Below, piece after piece: positions 34,845 through 43,098 of a DNA stretch of 64,000 nt. Under the pieces are notes generated by a model. It was not told where the DNA came from, did no database searches, and was given only the letters and a program-made list of their open reading frames with translations. The position numbers and the translations under genes are program-made. The DNA comes from RUG420 sp964425185 (GTDB taxonomy: Bacteria; Bacillota; Clostridia; Oscillospirales; Acutalibacteraceae). Location of the stretch: NCBI GenBank assembly GCA_964425185.1, contig CAYRKX010000001.1:28033-92032 (forward strand), given 5' to 3'. Positions within the stretch are counted from its first letter, which is position 1. Each line of letters begins with the position of its first letter.

Positions 34845-36001
34845 ACACTCTTTCTGTCAACTATCTTCATGACATACTCGCGGGCCGCATGGTCCGCATC
34901 CATAACGTCAGAGAGGTTGAAGTCGATAATACTCTCACAGGCATCCATAGCCTCGGCAACCAGTTCGCCAATTTCGAGGAACTTGATCTTGCCCTGGCGA
35001 AACATGAGATTGGCCTGTTCATTGGCAGAGTTGGCAGCGGTCGGATACAGTCCACCGCGGCGCATGGCTTCACGGCAGGTTTCAAGGCAGGTGAATGTCT
35101 TGGTGTCCGGCTCATAGAAAGTCATTTTGCCAAGCTTGGCCAGGTCAAGCTCTCCGGTTGGAGACGGCAGACGGTCCGGATAGGTCAGCGCATACTGAAT
35201 AGGAATGCGCATATCTGCCAGACCAAGCTCACCAATAACAGCGTTGTCGTCAAACATAACAGCGCTGTGCAGTATGCTCTCTCTATGGACAACAACCTGG
35301 ATTTTATCTTCTGGAACATTGAACAGCCAGCAGGCCTCCATGATTTCGAGTCCCTTGTTCATCATAGTAGCGGAGTCAATGGTAATTTTGGCGCCCATGC
35401 TCCAGTTCGGATGGTTCAGCGCCTGCTCTACGGTGACATTTTCCAGTTCTTCTCTGGTCTTTCCAAAGAATGGACCGCCCGATGCAGTCAGAATAATTTT
35501 CTTCAGTCTCCGCTCCGGTGGTGCTGCCTGCAGGGACTGGAAAATAGCAGAGTGTTCACTGTCTACCGGATAAATGGTCACGTTGTTTTTCCGGGCAGCA
35601 GCCTTCACCAGCTGTCCACCGGTAACCAGAGTCTCCTTATTAGCCAGCGCAATGGTCTTCTTGGCCTCAATAGCGTCGAGAGTCGGAAGAAGGCCGGCAA
35701 TTCCCACAATGGAATTTAGTACCGTGTCACTGGCGGGGTCGGTGGCGCACTCGCAAATGCCTTCTACGCCGGAGAGCACCTGCGTGTCTGTGTCGGCAAT
35801 ACGGGTCTCCAGATCTTTAGCCGCGATATCGTTGAGCATGGCTACTTTCTGGGGATGAAACTCCCGGACTTCGTCCTCCATTCTTTCTACACTGCTGTTC
35901 GCCGTCAGCGCGGTAACGTTTATGTTGTGCTGACGGACAACATCCAGTGCCTGGGTTCCGATGGAGCCGGTTGCTCCGAGAATGCAGAGATTCTTTGTCA
36001 T
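34841..36001 (-). CDS. dxr: 1-deoxy-D-xylulose 5-phosphate reductoisomerase
   Basis: Dxr (386 residues) converts DXP to MEP with NADPH, the committed MEP step. The NADPH loop is LGATGSIGTQ at the N-terminus; LANKETLVTGG, VDSEHSAI with the metal Asp and Glu, TASGGPF, and the flexible loop region HPNWSMGAKITIDSATMMNKGLE are in order. ATG 36001 is used; a longer upstream frame runs into the preceding terminator. It begins the dxr-rseP-ispG-polC operon with its own promoter, because the gene block cdsA-uppS-frr-pyrH is 7.7 kb away. Confidence 0.95.
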   Translation of the reverse strand: MTKNLCILGATGSIGTQALDVVRQHNINVTALTANSSVERMEDEVREFHPQKVAMLNDIAAKDLETRIADTDTQVLSGVEGICECATDPASDTVLNSIVGIAGLLPTLDAIEAKKTIALANKETLVTGGQLVKAAARKNNVTIYPVDSEHSAIFQSLQAAPPERRLKKIILTASGGPFFGKTREELENVTVEQALNHPNWSMGAKITIDSATMMNKGLEIMEACWLFNVPEDKIQVVVHRESILHSAVMFDDNAVIGELGLADMRIPIQYALTYPDRLPSPTGELDLAKLGKMTFYEPDTKTFTCLETCREAMRRGGLYPTAANSANEQANLMFRQGKIKFLEIGELVAEAMDACESIIDFNLSDVMDADHAAREYVMKIVDRKSV

Positions 36002-36029
36002 ATCCACCGCCGTCCTTTCTTGGCATATC

Positions 36030-36058
36030 ATTATACCATAAAACCTACCCTGTAAAAA
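36030..36058 (-). promoter_or_regulatory. Extended -10 promoter of the dxr operon
   Basis: Minus-strand TGGTATAAT (TATAAT at 36030-36035), with T-rich TTTTTA as a weak -35 17 bp upstream inside the preceding terminator tail. Confidence 0.65.
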
Positions 36059-36095
36059 GAAGGCTGCTGTCCGTAATCCGGTACAACAGCCTTCT
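36053..36095 (-). terminator. Terminator before dxr
   Basis: AGAAGGCTG (36058-36066) pairs with CAGCCTTCT (36087-36095), extended by imperfect pairs; T5 on the minus strand. It ends the transcript of the 36168-37007 gene. Confidence 0.8.
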
Positions 36096-36167
36096 TTAAT
36101 TTTAAAAGACTCAGCCATTCTCTAGCTCTGAAAAAGAGGGCCTGAACATCGCAATTATTTTAAAAGA

Positions 36168-37007
36168 TCACTTGCCAATTTCAAATATGTAATTGATGGT
36201 TCCGTTGTTCAGTGCCATGAGGGAAGAATTTCCGAATGTGGTCTTAACGGTTCCTGACTCCTTAAAATTCAATAGTGAGTTCATCCCATTGAAGGCAATC
36301 GTTACATTGTTCCCAGTGTACTGATAGTTGAACTGGTACTGACTGGTGGTCAGGTTGTCTGTCAACTTCATGGTCGACATCTGGTCCTTGTTAGTGAACT
36401 GCATCGTCAGAACATTGCCTACTGTTTGGAGAAGTCCATTATTATTGTAGGTAAAAGCCCGATCGCCGATGCTGGTAATCAGGTTTTCATTATAAGTGAC
36501 TTTAAACGCATTGATGCGGGTAGTCTTACCGTGGCTGGCCAGAAAATAATAATCGGTGCGCCCGCCGTTTGGCAGGGCAAGTTTGACCTTGGCTACTTTG
36601 CCGCTGCTGATAGTCGGTGACACGGAGAGAATGTAGTAAACCATAATACTGGCAACATTGTCACCAGATGCGGCAAGGAGCGCCGTCTGTTTGCCGATCG
36701 GTGTGCTGGTGTCAATAAACGGGATGAGCCATTTCCACGATGTGGTATCGCCGGTTACGTAGAGGATGCGGGTGGATTTGTCGTAGCGGTAGTGGACGGA
36801 GCGGGAAGCTGCAGCATGATTGGTTGCGCTGGCAGTCACCTGCTTCGGAAGCGGCGCCGCATTCCTGCGGTGGGCGGATACAATAGCGGAAATGCCGGAC
36901 CAGAGCACGGCAATGACCACGATGACAGCGACGATAATCCAGCCGATATGCTTTTTCTTCGGCTTGCTGGGTGTGTTTTCTTGTATATTATCTTTCTGTT
37001 TGTTCAT
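36168..37007 (-). CDS. Hypothetical membrane-anchored protein
   Basis: The 279-residue protein has a Lys-rich cytoplasmic start, one transmembrane helix (about 22-46) and an exposed domain. The latter begins YRYDKSTRILYVTGDTTSWKWLIP, very like the YIYTLDKKTGVLTVTGQV...TQWLIAL of the next upstream gene, so the two are paralogues. Weak YD-type repeats follow (ITSIGDRAFTYNNNGLLQTVG). No enzyme motif is seen and the function is unknown. The upstream paralogue has its own terminator, so the two are not strictly co-transcribed. Confidence 0.65.
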   Translation of the reverse strand: MNKQKDNIQENTPSKPKKKHIGWIIVAVIVVIAVLWSGISAIVSAHRRNAAPLPKQVTASATNHAAASRSVHYRYDKSTRILYVTGDTTSWKWLIPFIDTSTPIGKQTALLAASGDNVASIMVYYILSVSPTISSGKVAKVKLALPNGGRTDYYFLASHGKTTRINAFKVTYNENLITSIGDRAFTYNNNGLLQTVGNVLTMQFTNKDQMSTMKLTDNLTTSQYQFNYQYTGNNVTIAFNGMNSLLNFKESGTVKTTFGNSSLMALNNGTINYIFEIGK

Positions 37008-37060
37008 GAGTAACCTCGATTTGTAGAATTACCGATATTTTAACAGATTTGCGATGCAGA

Positions 37061-37086
37061 AACAAAAGCTCCGCCGAAGCGGAGCT
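37061..37086 (-). terminator. Terminator of the zinc-ribbon protein gene
   Basis: AGCTCCGC/GCGGAGCT with a tetraloop that reads TTCG on the minus strand (37067-37086), followed by TTTTGTTTC. Confidence 0.85.
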
Positions 37087-37093
37087 CTTATAC

Positions 37094-38263
37094 TTATAAG
37101 ATTCGTTTGTACTGGAATGTAACCTTGGAACGAGGCGTCAGGTGGAAAGAAGAGCTCGAGGAGCTGGCATCCTCACCGTCAGCTTTGCCGCGGGTATCAA
37201 TTTCCGTAACATGGCTGCCACTGTAGTGGAACGTACTGTTATAGGACAGTTCATATCCACCGCCGGCCCATCCAGCACTTTCTTTAATAGCAACATCTGT
37301 CAGCCGGTCGCCGTCAAAAGTGAAATTTGTTGTTGAGCCGCTGGCTACACCGTAATCCGGACTATAGGAAATCAAATGATTGCCGTCATTCTCACCACTG
37401 AAGCCGTTTGAGTGAATGGGAACATAGTCTTTAAACAACCCCTGAGCATCATATTCAAAGATGCCGCCGTCCTGGTTAGAAGCATCATCAAAAATTTTAG
37501 TAATCCGACCAGCGCTGTCATACTCTACATCATAATCATTCGTTACTGTGCCATTATCCGTCACGTCGGATTTGTGAATTTCTGTAACCCGGCCATTCTC
37601 GACATCAAATGTGTAGGTTGTGTCTTCATCGAGCCAGGAAGAATTCCGTCGATTGATCGAGTAGTCGACTTCTTTAATGGTTCCATCTGCAACCAGACTA
37701 TAATTGGCCAGAACATATTCCGCAATCACATCAATGGAATAGTTCTCATCCACCGTGCACAACTGCAAGCTCTGCGTCTTGTAAGGTGATGATGTCTCAG
37801 ACAGTGCAATCAGCCACTGTGTGTCGTAGTACGGCGACATTTGATAATAAGATGACGGGTTTGAGTCGTCGTCACCATTTACCTGCCCGGTTACCGTCAG
37901 AACTCCCGTCTTTTTATCTAATGTGTATATGTAGGATGCTCTTCCGTCACCAGTTGTGCTGGATGCCGGAACCAGCGGTGCCCGGTAGTAAATTGGAAGA
38001 TACACAATCAGGAAAACCATAACCGCCACGAGCAGACTGATCAGCACAATCCATCCGACAGCCAGCTTCTTCGGCTTCTTGGCCGCTGCTCCTCCTGAGC
38101 CCGCAAATTCTGCAGATTCTGGCACATGGGAAGCGCTTCCCTGTGCTTTCCTGTCAACAGACCCAAGCAGCAGACTGCCTGAGCCCTTTCTCATTTTCGC
38201 CCCGCACTTTCCGCAGAATTCCGATCCATCCGGAACTTCCGCGCCGCAATTTGGACAAAACAT
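37094..38263 (-). CDS. Zinc-ribbon membrane protein with YD-like repeats
   Basis: The 389-residue protein begins with a zinc ribbon (CPNCGAEV...CGKCGAKM, residues 3-23), a Ser/Gly/Ala linker, a transmembrane helix (about 70-92) and an exposed region. The latter carries YD-like repeats (YTFDVENGRVTEIHKSD, YDVEYDSAGRITKIFDD, FEYDAQGLFKDY), as in RHS-type and wall-associated proteins, and a Ser-rich stretch before the C-terminus. The topology suggests a cytoplasmic zinc ribbon and an external repeat domain. AGGAGG precedes the ATG. Function unknown; a paralogue is directly downstream. Confidence 0.7.
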   Translation of the reverse strand: MFCPNCGAEVPDGSEFCGKCGAKMRKGSGSLLLGSVDRKAQGSASHVPESAEFAGSGGAAAKKPKKLAVGWIVLISLLVAVMVFLIVYLPIYYRAPLVPASSTTGDGRASYIYTLDKKTGVLTVTGQVNGDDDSNPSSYYQMSPYYDTQWLIALSETSSPYKTQSLQLCTVDENYSIDVIAEYVLANYSLVADGTIKEVDYSINRRNSSWLDEDTTYTFDVENGRVTEIHKSDVTDNGTVTNDYDVEYDSAGRITKIFDDASNQDGGIFEYDAQGLFKDYVPIHSNGFSGENDGNHLISYSPDYGVASGSTTNFTFDGDRLTDVAIKESAGWAGGGYELSYNSTFHYSGSHVTEIDTRGKADGEDASSSSSSFHLTPRSKVTFQYKRIL

Positions 38264-38363
38264 ATTTTTTCCTCCTGGTTTTTCCTTTTAGTCTTGGTAC
38301 AGCCGCTAAAAGTTCACAGAGCCTCAGACAGTTTACCGTGCGCCCCACACGCACTGCTGCCAG

Positions 38364-38699
38364 TCAACCCTGAGCACCATTCCATGTATGGTCCCAGTCC
38401 TTCATTGCCAGAAGAACATTATCAAAACCGCGTCCCTTATCTGTCAGTGAATACTCAACAGTAACCGGAACTGTAGGTTTTACTTTCCGGTTAATAATGC
38501 CATTTTCTTCCAGATGGCGCAGCGTGTCCGTCAGTGACTTGGTGCTGACTCCCAGAGCCTTCTGCAGTTCATTAAACCGCATAGTTCCAATGTGCAGCTG
38601 TTCAATAACTAAGAACGACCACTTGCCGCTGAAAATATCCACTACATCGCGGATACTGCGTAAGCATACAGCATCATAAGTTTGCATAGGCTTCACCAT
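38364..38699 (-). CDS. HxlR-family transcriptional regulator
   Basis: This winged-helix protein (about 111 residues) has the HxlR layout: RDVVDIFSGKWSFLVIEQLHIGTMRFNELQKALG, STKSLTDTLRHLEENGII and a wing with PVTVEYSLTDKG. HxlR proteins often sense electrophiles, quinones or redox state through a cysteine; the N-terminal Cys in YDAVCLRS occupies the usual place. It is divergent from a ring-cleavage dioxygenase gene, a frequent arrangement. GTG, ATG and a later ATG (38687) compete as starts; 38699 is a compromise. Confidence 0.85.
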   Translation of the reverse strand: MVKPMQTYDAVCLRSIRDVVDIFSGKWSFLVIEQLHIGTMRFNELQKALGVSTKSLTDTLRHLEENGIINRKVKPTVPVTVEYSLTDKGRGFDNVLLAMKDWDHTWNGAQG

Positions 38700-38738
38700 C
38701 ACTTTACTTTTTAAAGTATATTACATTATTTTGCGTTA

Positions 38739-38768
38739 TTTACAAGCTAAAGTATTGCCGTTTATACT
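38739..38768 (+). promoter_or_regulatory. Promoter of the dioxygenase gene
   Basis: TTTACA (38739-38744), 18-bp spacer, TATACT (38763-38768). An inverted ACTTTTTAAAGT sequence near 38704 may be an HxlR site. Confidence 0.65.
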
Positions 38769-38793
38769 GTGGGCAACAAGGAGGTGCATCGCA

Positions 38794-39561
38794 ATGAGCA
38801 AGATGCCAGTAATATTCACAGGACACGGAAGCCCCATGAATGCCATCGGCAAAAATCGCGCGCGCGAAGGATGGGCCAGGGTCGGTCAGGAGCTTCTCAA
38901 ACCGAAGGTCATTATTGCCGTCTCCGCCCACTGGATGACTCGTGGTCAGGCTGTCCGCACCGCAGCTGACAACCCGCAGATCAATGACATGTATGGCTTC
39001 CCCGCTGAGTTATATCAGGTCCACTACGAGCCCGCCGGTTCCCCGGAATACGCTGCTAAAGTATCAAATCTTCTGGGCGATTCAGCTTCGGAAGATAACA
39101 CCTGGGGCATTGACCATGGAGTCTGGACGGTCCTCTCCAATATGTATCCGAATGCAGACATCCCTGTCGTCATGGTTTCGACAAATGTCAGGGCTAAACC
39201 GGTTGAGATCTATGAGATGGGTCAGAAATTAGCACCATTACGCGAGGAAGGTGCTCTGATTCTTGCCAGTGGAAACGTGGTCCACAACTTAAGAAAGGTG
39301 GACTGGAGCAACCCCAACGGCGCTGACTGGGCTGACCAGTTTGATAAGGACATCCGCGACGCTATTGTCAGTGGAGATTTTGACACTCCTGTCAACTTTG
39401 GAAATCTTCCGAATGCTAAACTGGCAGTTCCTTCTGCTGACCACTATTATCCGCTTCTTGCCGTGTTAGGCGCAGCGTCAAAGGACGATAAGGTTACCGT
39501 CTGGAATGAGTACCGTGAACTCGATTCCCTGTCCATGACGTCCTACACTTTCAGCGAGTAA
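38794..39561 (+). CDS. DODA/LigB-type extradiol ring-cleaving dioxygenase (YgiD-like)
   Basis: This 255-residue protein belongs to the YgiD/DODA family of class III extradiol dioxygenases, metal enzymes that open catechol-type rings. Candidate metal and catalytic histidines lie in FTGHGSPMNAI, VSAHWMTRG, IDHGVWTVL and SADHYYPLL, the family pattern. ATG 38794 follows AAGGAGG. The natural substrate of bacterial YgiD enzymes is uncertain. The divergent HxlR gene suggests induction by a quinone or reactive aromatic. Confidence 0.88.
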   Translation: MSKMPVIFTGHGSPMNAIGKNRAREGWARVGQELLKPKVIIAVSAHWMTRGQAVRTAADNPQINDMYGFPAELYQVHYEPAGSPEYAAKVSNLLGDSASEDNTWGIDHGVWTVLSNMYPNADIPVVMVSTNVRAKPVEIYEMGQKLAPLREEGALILASGNVVHNLRKVDWSNPNGADWADQFDKDIRDAIVSGDFDTPVNFGNLPNAKLAVPSADHYYPLLAVLGAASKDDKVTVWNEYRELDSLSMTSYTFSE

Positions 39562-39599
39562 CAGGATAAGCACATAGAGTTACAAATCCTTTTTTAAAC

Positions 39600-39634
39600 G
39601 AAAAACGCCCGGCCGACAGGTCGGGCGCTTTAGT
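39600..39634. terminator. Bidirectional terminator
   Basis: CGCCCGGCC/GGTCGGGCG (39606-39627), A5 on the left and CTTTAGTTTT on the right, between convergent genes. Confidence 0.85.
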
Positions 39635-39671
39635 TTTATCAGTTTTTAATGAGCCATCAAAAACAATCGGC

Positions 39672-40475
39672 TTACAGCTCGTGAGCCGTGTAAGTATAGT
39701 AAGTAACGGTCAGAGAAAACGGCTTAAAGCCTTTCTTCGTGGAAGAGACATTGACGGTTCTTACTTCATTATTTCTATAACCGTATTTAACAGTCTCGGT
39801 GTAACCGTTCTTACCCTTTACTGTTGTAGCGACGGAAGAAACGTAACCGGATTTCGTGTAGTTATATTTAGTAGTCTTACCAGAAGTGGATGCAGAAGTT
39901 AAGCGGCCATTGCTGTCAAACTTAAAGGCCTTCTTCTGTTTCCCATTGGTCATATTACCAGCAGTCATCTTGCCGTTCTTGTCATAGGTAAACGTTACTT
40001 TGGTATTTCCGCTGGTAATCTGCTGCAGATGGCCTTTGGAGTACTTAAAATTAGTTTTGCCTTTCTTGTTGGCAATTGCGGTAACATAGCCATTCTTGGT
40101 AGTAACCTTGTAACCGTCTACAGTCTGGATCCGACCGCTGCGAACAAAAGTGTTCTGTGTCAGCGCAACCGGAAGAGTCGGGACTGCAAGTGTCAGGTTC
40201 TGGGGATTGACCTTACCCTGAGGAAGATATGGCAGAGCCTCAACATTGACAGTGTCGGCTTTCAGGCCAAGTCCATTTTCCGTTGTAAAGCTGCTCTTGT
40301 CAAAATCAACAACATACTTCAATGTTTTGCCGTTCTGTGCGGTAACTACAGCAGGCATTGCCTGTGTCAGAGCCGTTCCCGCGGCAGGTTTCTGTGCAGC
40401 CATAGCGCTGACGGAAACAACGGCTGTCATGGCAAGCGCCATGATAAGTGCTAAGAATTTCTTGAAGTTTTTCAT
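39672..40475 (-). CDS. Secreted protein with YD-like repeats
   Basis: The 267-residue protein has a classical signal peptide (about 1-27, SAMAAQ cleavage). From residue 125 onward it carries short YD-like repeats: FKYSKGHLQQITSG, FTYDKNGKMTAGN, FKFDSNGRLTSAS, YNYTKSGYVSSVAT. It is basic and rich in Lys, Thr and Gly, with no catalytic motif. It is the third protein of this kind within 4.3 kb. It has a strong own promoter and a bidirectional terminator, so it is monocistronic. Function unknown; wall or matrix association is inferred. Confidence 0.75.
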   Translation of the reverse strand: MKNFKKFLALIMALAMTAVVSVSAMAAQKPAAGTALTQAMPAVVTAQNGKTLKYVVDFDKSSFTTENGLGLKADTVNVEALPYLPQGKVNPQNLTLAVPTLPVALTQNTFVRSGRIQTVDGYKVTTKNGYVTAIANKKGKTNFKYSKGHLQQITSGNTKVTFTYDKNGKMTAGNMTNGKQKKAFKFDSNGRLTSASTSGKTTKYNYTKSGYVSSVATTVKGKNGYTETVKYGYRNNEVRTVNVSSTKKGFKPFSLTVTYYTYTAHEL

Positions 40476-40501
40476 GGATATTGCCTTCTTTCAAGTTCTG
40501 T

Positions 40502-40529
40502 ATTATAGCACGCTTTTAGCACTTGTCAA
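40502..40529 (-). promoter_or_regulatory. Strong promoter of the secreted YD-like protein gene
   Basis: Minus-strand TTGACA (40524-40529), 16-bp spacer and extended TGCTATAAT (TATAAT at 40502-40507). Confidence 0.8.
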
Positions 40530-40573
40530 CGTAGACTGCCAAATATTTTTACATTTAATATCAAGGGATAAAA

Positions 40574-42976
40574 TCATACAAATAACAGCGATACCGCATG
40601 GACCAGAAAAGCACATATCCAGGCAATGACACACTGAAATACCACAATAAATGCCGCCCATTTTCTACCGAGTTCCCGGCGTATGGAGGCAATGGCTGCA
40701 ACACATGGAGTATAAAGAAGACAGAACACCAGGAGCGCTGCTGCACCTCCAGTAGTAAGGGTAGATGTCAGTGCTGCAGTTGACCCGTAAAGTACAGTCA
40801 AAGTAGATACAACGGATTCCTTAGCCATGAACCCGGAAATCAGTGCTGTGGTAACTTTCCAGTTGCCAAATCCCAGCGGCTTAAATATGGGGGCAATGAA
40901 TCCCGCAACAATCGCCAGGATAGATTTGGAAGAGTCGGATACTAATGCAAAGTGAGGACTGAATGACTGGAGGAACCAGATAACAATGGTTGCCAACAGA
41001 ATAATGGTAAAGGCCCGCTGCAGGAAATCCTTGGTTTTCTCCCACAAAAGCTGGAGGACATTCCGGGCTGAGGGCAGCCGGTAGTTTGGGAGCTCCATAA
41101 CAAATGGAACCGCCTCGCCCTTAAAATAGGTATTCTTGGAAACCAGTGCCGTCAGGACTCCAACAAAAATTCCCGTCAGATACAGCAGCACCATAATCAG
41201 GCCGCCCTTTCCTGGGAAGAATGCCGCAACAAAGAAGCCGTATATGGGCAGTTTGGCAGTACAGCTCATGAAGGGAATCATCATGATTGTCATTTTCCGG
41301 TCACGGTCTGATGGTAATGTTCTGGAAGACATTACTGCGGGAACCGAGCATCCGAATCCAATAAGCATGGGAACTACAGAACGGCCGGACAGGCCGATTT
41401 TTCGCAGGAGTTTGTCCATCACAAAGGCTACTCGTGCCATATACCCTGTGTCTTCCAGCAGAGACAGGAAGAAAAACAGCGTCACAATGATGGGCAGAAA
41501 GCTCAGAACCGTACCGACACCGGTAAATATACCATCAATAATCAGGGAGTGCAGCACAGAGTTAACGTGCCAGGCTGTCATGCCAGCATCAAGAGCGTTT
41601 GACACCCAGTCTACGCCCATTTGAATCAAGTTCTGGAAAAAAGCCCCTATGACATTGAATGTCAGCCAGAAAACCAGCGCCATAATACCGATAAACGCGG
41701 GAATAGCCGTATATTTTCCCGTCAGGATCTTATCGATCTTCCGGCTTCTCTCATGTTCTTTGGATTCTCTGGGCTTAATGACAGTCTGGGCTGCCAGTTT
41801 TTCAATAAAGGCAAATCGCATATCGGCAATCGCAGCGGAGCGGTCGAGACCGCGTTCCTCCTCCATCTGCACAATGATATGTTCAATCATTTCCTTCTCA
41901 TTCTGGTCAAGATTCAGGGCCGCAGTAATCCGCTCATCACCTTCTACCAGTTTTGTTGCCGCAAAGCGCAGAGGAATACCGGCTTTTTCGGCGTGATCTT
42001 TAATTAAATGCATAATGGCATGAAGGCAGCGATGTACAGCTCCGCCATGATCGGTTTCGTCACAGAAATCAAGTCTGGCCGGCCGTTCCTGATACTTTGC
42101 CACATGGATGGCGTGCTGGACCAGTTCCTCGATGCCCTCTCCTTTCGATGCAGAAATGGGAATAACCGGAACTCCCAGGATAGATTCCATGCGGTTTACC
42201 TCAACAGACCCGCCATTCCCCTGGACCTCGTCCATCATATTCAGGGCAACTACCATGGGGACATTGAGCTCAATCAGCTGCATGGTCAGATAGAGGTTGC
42301 GCTCAATATTAGTGGCATCAACGATATTGATAATTCCGGTTGGTTTTTCATCCAGAATAAACTGCCTGGAAACAATCTCCTCCTCAGAATAAGGAGACAT
42401 GGAATATATTCCCGGAAGATCGGTAACCTGCGTCTCTGGATGATTTCGGATAGTCCCGGATTTCCGGTCGACCGTAACTCCTGGGAAGTTACCGACATGC
42501 TGGTTCGAACCGGTCAGCTGATTAAACAGGGTTGTCTTACCGGAGTTCTGGTTCCCGGCCAGAGCGAAAGTCAGCACAGAACCTTCCGGCAGAGGATGTT
42601 CATCCTTCTTATTATGAAAGCGGCCGCCTTCGCCAAGCCCGGGATGCTCATCTACACGCTGGTTTGTGGCATCCAAATAAGGATTGTCTACATGGTCCGG
42701 TTTTAAGGCCTCTATGTCTCCCTTTTTTTCTTCTGCTTTTCTCTTTTTATATTCGTTCTTATCAATTCCGATTTCTGCTGCATCCGCCAGCCGAAGCGTC
42801 AGCTCATAGCCGTGGATGCGCAGCTCCATGGGATCTCCCATTGGGGCATATTTCACCAGCGTAACTTCAGCACCGGGAATTACGCCCATATCCAGGAAGT
42901 GCTGTCTTAACGCACCTTTACCACCAACTGTGGTAACAACAGCACTCTCGCCAATTTCAAGGTCTCGCAGTGTCAT
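40574..42976 (-). CDS. feoB: Ferrous iron transporter, FeoA-FeoB fusion
   Basis: The 800-residue protein fuses an SH3-like FeoA domain (about 1-72; LRQHFLDMGVIPGAEV) to FeoB through a charged linker (about 73-130). The FeoB G domain has GNQNSGKTT (G1, near 138), PGVTVD (G2), DLPGIY (G3), NMMD (G4) and SAS (G5); the membrane part contains both Gate motifs with conserved cysteines (GFGCSVPAVMSSR and SCTAKLPIYG) and ends hydrophobic without FeoC. It imports Fe(II) across the cytoplasmic membrane. A divergent TetR-type gene and paired operators suggest local control. Confidence 0.95.
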   Translation of the reverse strand: MTLRDLEIGESAVVTTVGGKGALRQHFLDMGVIPGAEVTLVKYAPMGDPMELRIHGYELTLRLADAAEIGIDKNEYKKRKAEEKKGDIEALKPDHVDNPYLDATNQRVDEHPGLGEGGRFHNKKDEHPLPEGSVLTFALAGNQNSGKTTLFNQLTGSNQHVGNFPGVTVDRKSGTIRNHPETQVTDLPGIYSMSPYSEEEIVSRQFILDEKPTGIINIVDATNIERNLYLTMQLIELNVPMVVALNMMDEVQGNGGSVEVNRMESILGVPVIPISASKGEGIEELVQHAIHVAKYQERPARLDFCDETDHGGAVHRCLHAIMHLIKDHAEKAGIPLRFAATKLVEGDERITAALNLDQNEKEMIEHIIVQMEEERGLDRSAAIADMRFAFIEKLAAQTVIKPRESKEHERSRKIDKILTGKYTAIPAFIGIMALVFWLTFNVIGAFFQNLIQMGVDWVSNALDAGMTAWHVNSVLHSLIIDGIFTGVGTVLSFLPIIVTLFFFLSLLEDTGYMARVAFVMDKLLRKIGLSGRSVVPMLIGFGCSVPAVMSSRTLPSDRDRKMTIMMIPFMSCTAKLPIYGFFVAAFFPGKGGLIMVLLYLTGIFVGVLTALVSKNTYFKGEAVPFVMELPNYRLPSARNVLQLLWEKTKDFLQRAFTIILLATIVIWFLQSFSPHFALVSDSSKSILAIVAGFIAPIFKPLGFGNWKVTTALISGFMAKESVVSTLTVLYGSTAALTSTLTTGGAAALLVFCLLYTPCVAAIASIRRELGRKWAAFIVVFQCVIAWICAFLVHAVSLLFV

Positions 42977-43016
42977 GCTCTCAGTTACCCTTTCCTAACT
43001 TTTTTTGGTTCAAGGC

Positions 43017-43046
43017 TTGACTCATAGTATGAGTTTCGAGTATCTT
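43017..43046 (+). promoter_or_regulatory. Promoter of the feo-linked tetR gene
   Basis: TTGACT (43017-43022), 18-bp spacer, TATCTT (43041-43046). The first operator (43020-43034) covers the end of the -35 and the spacer. Confidence 0.65.
43020..43034. promoter_or_regulatory. Perfect 15-base palindrome, operator 1
   Basis: ACTCATA-G-TATGAGT is a perfect inverted repeat inside the rightward promoter. Confidence 0.75.
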
Positions 43047-43047
43047 A

Positions 43048-43076
43048 AGGATAGACTCATGCTTTGAGTTTGTCAA
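43048..43076 (-). promoter_or_regulatory. Promoter of feoAB
   Basis: Minus-strand TTGACA (43071-43076), 17-bp spacer, TATCCT (43048-43053). Operator 2 fills the spacer. Confidence 0.7.
43055..43069. promoter_or_regulatory. Near-perfect copy of the palindrome, operator 2
   Basis: ACTCATG-C-TTTGAGT has the same ACTCA/TGAGT arms as operator 1, centre to centre 35 bp away, inside the feoAB promoter. Confidence 0.75.
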
Positions 43077-43098
43077 TTGCGTTCCGCTGGAAAGGACG

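Noticed and set aside
40574..42976. FeoA-FeoB fusion considered an assembly artefact
   Set aside because: The frame is continuous through a reasonable charged linker and FeoA-FeoB fusions are known in other bacteria.
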